Shown here in pieces: positions 61,393 through 64,000 of a DNA stretch of 64,000 nt; position 1 is the first letter of the stretch; each line of letters begins with the position of its first letter. The notes under the pieces were generated by a model. That model worked only from the letters and a program-made list of their open reading frames with translations. It was not told where the DNA came from and made no database searches. The stretch comes from Microbacterium yannicii. Its GTDB lineage: Bacteria; Actinomycetota; Actinomycetes; Actinomycetales; Microbacteriaceae. A program made the translations under genes and the position numbers. The stretch covers positions 18,164 through 82,163 of the forward strand of contig NZ_JAMXMB010000018.1 in assembly GCF_024055635.1 (NCBI RefSeq). Direction: 5' to 3'.

Positions 61393-62595
61393 TCAGACGC
61401 GGTCGGCGAGGATCGCGGTTCGCCGGTTCCCGATGCGGGTGAGCAGCAGGGTCGCCGACTCGGATCCGCGAAGCTTCAGGCGCGGGCGCAGGACGGCGGG
61501 GTCGACATCCACCCCGCGCTTCTTGATCTCCAGGCGCCCGATGTCACGCTCCCGCAGAGCCTTCGAGAGCGCCTTCACGTCCGCCGGCAGCACCTCGCGC
61601 ACGCGGAAGGTCGAGACGAACGGCGACGTGAGGGCGGCATCCGACGTGAGGTAGGCGATGTGCTCGTCGAGCATTCCGGCCTCGAGGCTTCGGGCGACAT
61701 CGCCGATGAGACGGGCACGGATGACCGCCCCGTCGGGCTCGTGCAGGTAGGCGCCGAGCTCGCGAGCGGGCTCGTCCGCGGCATCCGTGTCGGCCGTCAG
61801 CTCGTGCGCCCGCGCGCCCTCACCGCCGTCACTGCGGATCACGAGGGCCGCTCGGCGCACGCCCTCGCGCGCCAGCGCGCCCGACCACAGCACCAGTTCG
61901 ACGGTCGACCCGTCGGCGCTCACCCACTGCGCCTCGACGTCGTCGGGGATGAGCTCGCGATCGAGCCCGGGGCCGAGCTTCACGCCGGTCGGGAGGCGTC
62001 GCGCCACCTCGAGGACCCAATCCAACGACGGTGACCAGTCGTCGGGACGGGTGCGGCTGGTCTCCGTGTGGCCGGCGGTCCGTCGTGCGGGGTCGAGCCA
62101 GACGGCGTCGATGCCGGCGAGGTCGGTGTCCTGGGCGCTGCCGTGTCGCACCTCGACATCGGTGCCGAACGGGGCGAGGTTGTACGCGGCGATCCCCGCC
62201 GTCACCTCGTCGGCATCGACGGCGGTGACACGCAGTCCGAGTCCGGCGAGCCCCAGCGCATCGCCGCCGATCCCGCAGCCGAGGTCGGCGACGTGAACGA
62301 AGCCGGCGTCGCGGAAGCGGGCCGCGTGACGGGCGGCGATCGACAGCCGCGTCGCCTGCTCGAGCCCGGCGCGGGTGAAGAGCATCCGGTCGGCGAAGTC
62401 GCCGAACTTCGCCCTGGCGCGCGTGCGGAGGCGGGCCTGCCCCACGACGGCAGACACGAGCTCGGGGGAGTGGCCGTCACGGCGCAGGCGCGTCACGGCG
62501 CGCGCGACGTCGTCGGACGAGTCGACCGGCGCCATCGCGTCGAGGAGCCGGAGCCCCTCTGGCGTCAGGAGCGCTTCGAGTTCGGAGAGTTCCAC
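61393..62595 (-). CDS. Class I SAM-dependent methyltransferase with THUMP-like domain
   Basis: The 400-residue protein has an N-terminal helical part, a Rossmann methyltransferase core (VADLGCGIGGDALGLAGLGL at about 102-121, AVWLDPARRT) and a C-terminal THUMP-like domain (RDIGRLEIKKRGVDVDPAVLRPRLKLRG). Such proteins are conserved in Actinobacteria and are thought to act on RNA, but the substrate is not known. The GTG at 62595 follows a TAGGCT box by 6 nt on the minus strand, so the transcript is probably leaderless. Confidence 0.85.
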   Translation of the reverse strand: MELSELEALLTPEGLRLLDAMAPVDSSDDVARAVTRLRRDGHSPELVSAVVGQARLRTRARAKFGDFADRMLFTRAGLEQATRLSIAARHAARFRDAGFVHVADLGCGIGGDALGLAGLGLRVTAVDADEVTAGIAAYNLAPFGTDVEVRHGSAQDTDLAGIDAVWLDPARRTAGHTETSRTRPDDWSPSLDWVLEVARRLPTGVKLGPGLDRELIPDDVEAQWVSADGSTVELVLWSGALAREGVRRAALVIRSDGGEGARAHELTADTDAADEPARELGAYLHEPDGAVIRARLIGDVARSLEAGMLDEHIAYLTSDAALTSPFVSTFRVREVLPADVKALSKALRERDIGRLEIKKRGVDVDPAVLRPRLKLRGSESATLLLTRIGNRRTAILADRV

Positions 62596-62642
62596 CCGCC
62601 GAGCCTACGGCCCGTCGCCGGTGCGCAGGGAACCCCGTCGGA

Positions 62643-62675
62643 ACCCCGTACGCCCCCGTGCGGAGTGCGGGGTTT
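62643..62675. other. Small stem-loop in the intergenic region before the DNS-repeat gene
   Basis: AACCCCG (62643-62649) pairs with CGGGGTT (62669-62675), followed by TGCTC. It lies in the 159-bp gap between the divergent methyltransferase gene and the gene at 62755. It could be an attenuator or a promoter-proximal element; no clear -35/-10 pair was identified nearby. Confidence 0.35.
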
Positions 62676-62754
62676 GCTCCCGATGCCGGGGGGAGCGGCG
62701 GTCAGCAGACTCTGATCAAGAGCCGACTGGCACCTGTCAAGAGAGAAGATCATC

Positions 62755-63978
62755 ATGGCCGACGACAACACCAACCTGCTGGGTCTTCAGACCAACGTGG
62801 ATCTGGCGGACTCGCTCAACGACAACTCGGATAACTCGGACAACTCGGACAACTCCGACAACTCCGACAACTCGAACAACTCGACGAACGACTCGATGAA
62901 CGACAACTCCGACAACTCGGACAACTCCGACAACTCGGACAACTCCGACAACTCGGACAACTCCGACAACTCGGACAACTCCGACAACTCCGACAACTCC
63001 GACAACTCCGACAACTCCGACAACTCGGTCGATCTCGATGTCGAGGACTCGGGGAACACGGAGGACTCGTACAACGACAACTCCGACAACTCGGACAACT
63101 CCGACAACTCGGACAACTCCGACAACTCCGACAACTCGGACAACTCGACGAACGACTCGTACAACGACAACTCGACCGACGTGGACGTCGCGATCACCGA
63201 CTCGTTCAACGACGACCACTCCAACAACTGGGACACCGATGTCGACATCACCGACTCGTTCAACCAGCAGACCCTCAACGACCACTCGATCACGACGGGC
63301 GTGAGGCAGTACTCGACCGGTTTCCGTGACCTGAACCTCGGCGGCGGCGCCGGCGGCGCGGGCCTGGCAGCGGGTGCGGGAGCGATGACCGTCGACAACC
63401 GGTCTGCGATCTTCGACCAGTCGGTCAACCAGAACATCTGGGCGAACGACTCGGGCGGGGTGTTCCAGGTCTTCGGACAGCAGGGTGGCATGGCTTCGGG
63501 CGACCACGCCGTCGCTGCGGGCGATGACGCCGACGTCGACAACTCGACGAACTGGGACATCGACGTCGACATCGAGGACTCGTTCAACCCTGTCGACGTG
63601 GCGATCTCCGACTCGTTCCAGGACAACTCGGACAACTCCGACAACTCGGACAACTCGGATAACTCGGACAACTCCGACAACTCCGACAACTCGGACAATT
63701 CGGACAACTCCACGAACTGGGACGTCGACACCGAGATCAACGACGCGTTCAACGACAACTCGACGAACACCGACATGGACGTCGACCTCGACGACTCGTT
63801 CAACCAGGACAGCTCGACGAACACCGACATCGACGACTCGTTCCAGGACAACTCGCTGGACGCCGATCTGACGGTGGACGACTCGTTCAACGAGTACGAC
63901 ACCGAGATCGACGTCGAACTCGACAACGACGGCATCGTGAACAGCCCCGACGCCGCTCAGACAGAGTTCGACCTGTAG
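62755..63978 (+). CDS. Acidic low-complexity protein with Asp-Asn-Ser triplet blocks and DSFN motifs, unknown function
   Basis: The 407-residue product has no lysine, only three arginines, no cysteine and no signal peptide. Four blocks of the triplet DNS occur: 6 (from 62821), 14 (62902-63027), 8 (63076-63147) and 10 (63622-63711), encoded by 9-bp repeats gacaactcc/gacaactcg. Between them about 12 copies of [DNTES]DS[FYLM][NQ] recur, often after an alternating Asp/Val/Ile strand such as DTDVDITDSFN. A Gly/Ala-rich centre with NQNIWANDSGGVFQVFG splits the protein. AGAGAAG lies about 9 nt before the ATG. A calcium-binding or beta-solenoid-like structure is conceivable. The stop at 63976-63978 is followed by GGGGAGG and a GTG at 63998 that may open the next gene. 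Confidence 0.7.
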   Translation: MADDNTNLLGLQTNVDLADSLNDNSDNSDNSDNSDNSDNSNNSTNDSMNDNSDNSDNSDNSDNSDNSDNSDNSDNSDNSDNSDNSDNSDNSVDLDVEDSGNTEDSYNDNSDNSDNSDNSDNSDNSDNSDNSTNDSYNDNSTDVDVAITDSFNDDHSNNWDTDVDITDSFNQQTLNDHSITTGVRQYSTGFRDLNLGGGAGGAGLAAGAGAMTVDNRSAIFDQSVNQNIWANDSGGVFQVFGQQGGMASGDHAVAAGDDADVDNSTNWDIDVDIEDSFNPVDVAISDSFQDNSDNSDNSDNSDNSDNSDNSDNSDNSDNSTNWDVDTEINDAFNDNSTNTDMDVDLDDSFNQDSSTNTDIDDSFQDNSLDADLTVDDSFNEYDTEIDVELDNDGIVNSPDAAQTEFDL

Positions 63979-64000
63979 GAGCCCTGGGGAGGGTGGCGTG

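Noticed and set aside
62787..63935. Antisense frame of Glu-Leu-Ser triplets opposite the DNS-repeat gene
   Set aside because: It is the forced complement of the 9-bp repeat. No ribosome binding site or promoter is seen on that strand, whereas the plus strand has an ATG with AGAGAAG upstream and a coherent non-repeat part.
1..64000. tRNA, rRNA, transposase or phage integrase genes
   Set aside because: None was recognised on either strand. The repeats seen are short palindromic or tandem elements without associated recombinase genes.

Overview
The window is high-GC actinobacterial chromosome, most likely from Microbacterium or a close Microbacteriaceae relative. The evidence is the dense packing of genes in 4-bp ATGA/GTGA overlaps, the very GC-rich third codon positions, the frequent leaderless starts (a TANNNT box 6-7 nt before the start codon), the recurring gcggcatccg phrase, and the block rplM-rpsI-glmM / coaA-glmS-acpS-alr-tsaE-tsaB-rimI-tsaD. 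No rRNA, tRNA, CRISPR array, transposase or phage gene was found.

Layout. 1-5.9 kb: the start of a minus-strand gene, a VanZ relic, a DUF222/HNH protein, a small membrane protein, a sortase-type surface protein (LPSTG), a DUF4012 protein and an intact VanZ gene. 5.9-24.2 kb: a Wzx/Wzy-type exopolysaccharide locus. It comprises UDP-glucose dehydrogenase, two pyruvyltransferases, a glycosyltransferase and the Wzx flippase on the plus strand (apart from the minus-strand dehydrogenase). A long overlapping minus-strand operon runs tyrosine phosphatase - tyrosine autokinase - unknown membrane protein - polyprenyl phosphate glycosyl-1-phosphate transferase - two GT4 enzymes - Wzy polymerase - two GT4 enzymes. 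A universal stress protein and a tiny membrane protein sit inside this region. 24.2-26.6 kb: two CPBP membrane proteases flank an LPATG surface protein. 26.6-29.2 kb: rplM, rpsI and glmM.

29.2-43.8 kb: a glycan-use cluster. A LacI regulator is followed by a sugar ABC importer, a DUF624 protein, GH36, GH43_24-like and GH43 enzymes, a 2-hydroxyacid dehydrogenase and a 1165-residue secreted alginate-lyase-like enzyme. Near-identical LacI-type palindromes lie before the regulator, the importer and the secreted enzyme, which argues for one regulon. The enzyme set suggests a galactan or arabinogalactan-like plant polymer, but that is inference. 44-52.1 kb: a TetR regulator, a Ppx/GppA phosphatase, a membrane protein coupled to a cell-wall-anchored copper-amine-oxidase-like protein, a DUF305 protein with a signal peptidase, and an IclR/APC-permease pair. 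This 23-kb stretch appears to separate glmM from coaA, which I expect to be near neighbours in related genomes.

52.3-62.6 kb: housekeeping genes for CoA, glucosamine-6-phosphate, ACP activation, D-alanine and t6A tRNA modification, then a DUF4190-like protein and a THUMP-like methyltransferase. The intergenic DNA here is repeat-rich, with a four-unit 98-bp tandem array, a perfect 26-bp inverted repeat and an inverted repeat inside acpS. 62.7-64 kb: a highly unusual acidic protein built from 38 Asp-Asn-Ser triplets and about 12 DSFN-like motifs. This protein, the anchored amine-oxidase homologue and the 98-bp array are the least explained items.
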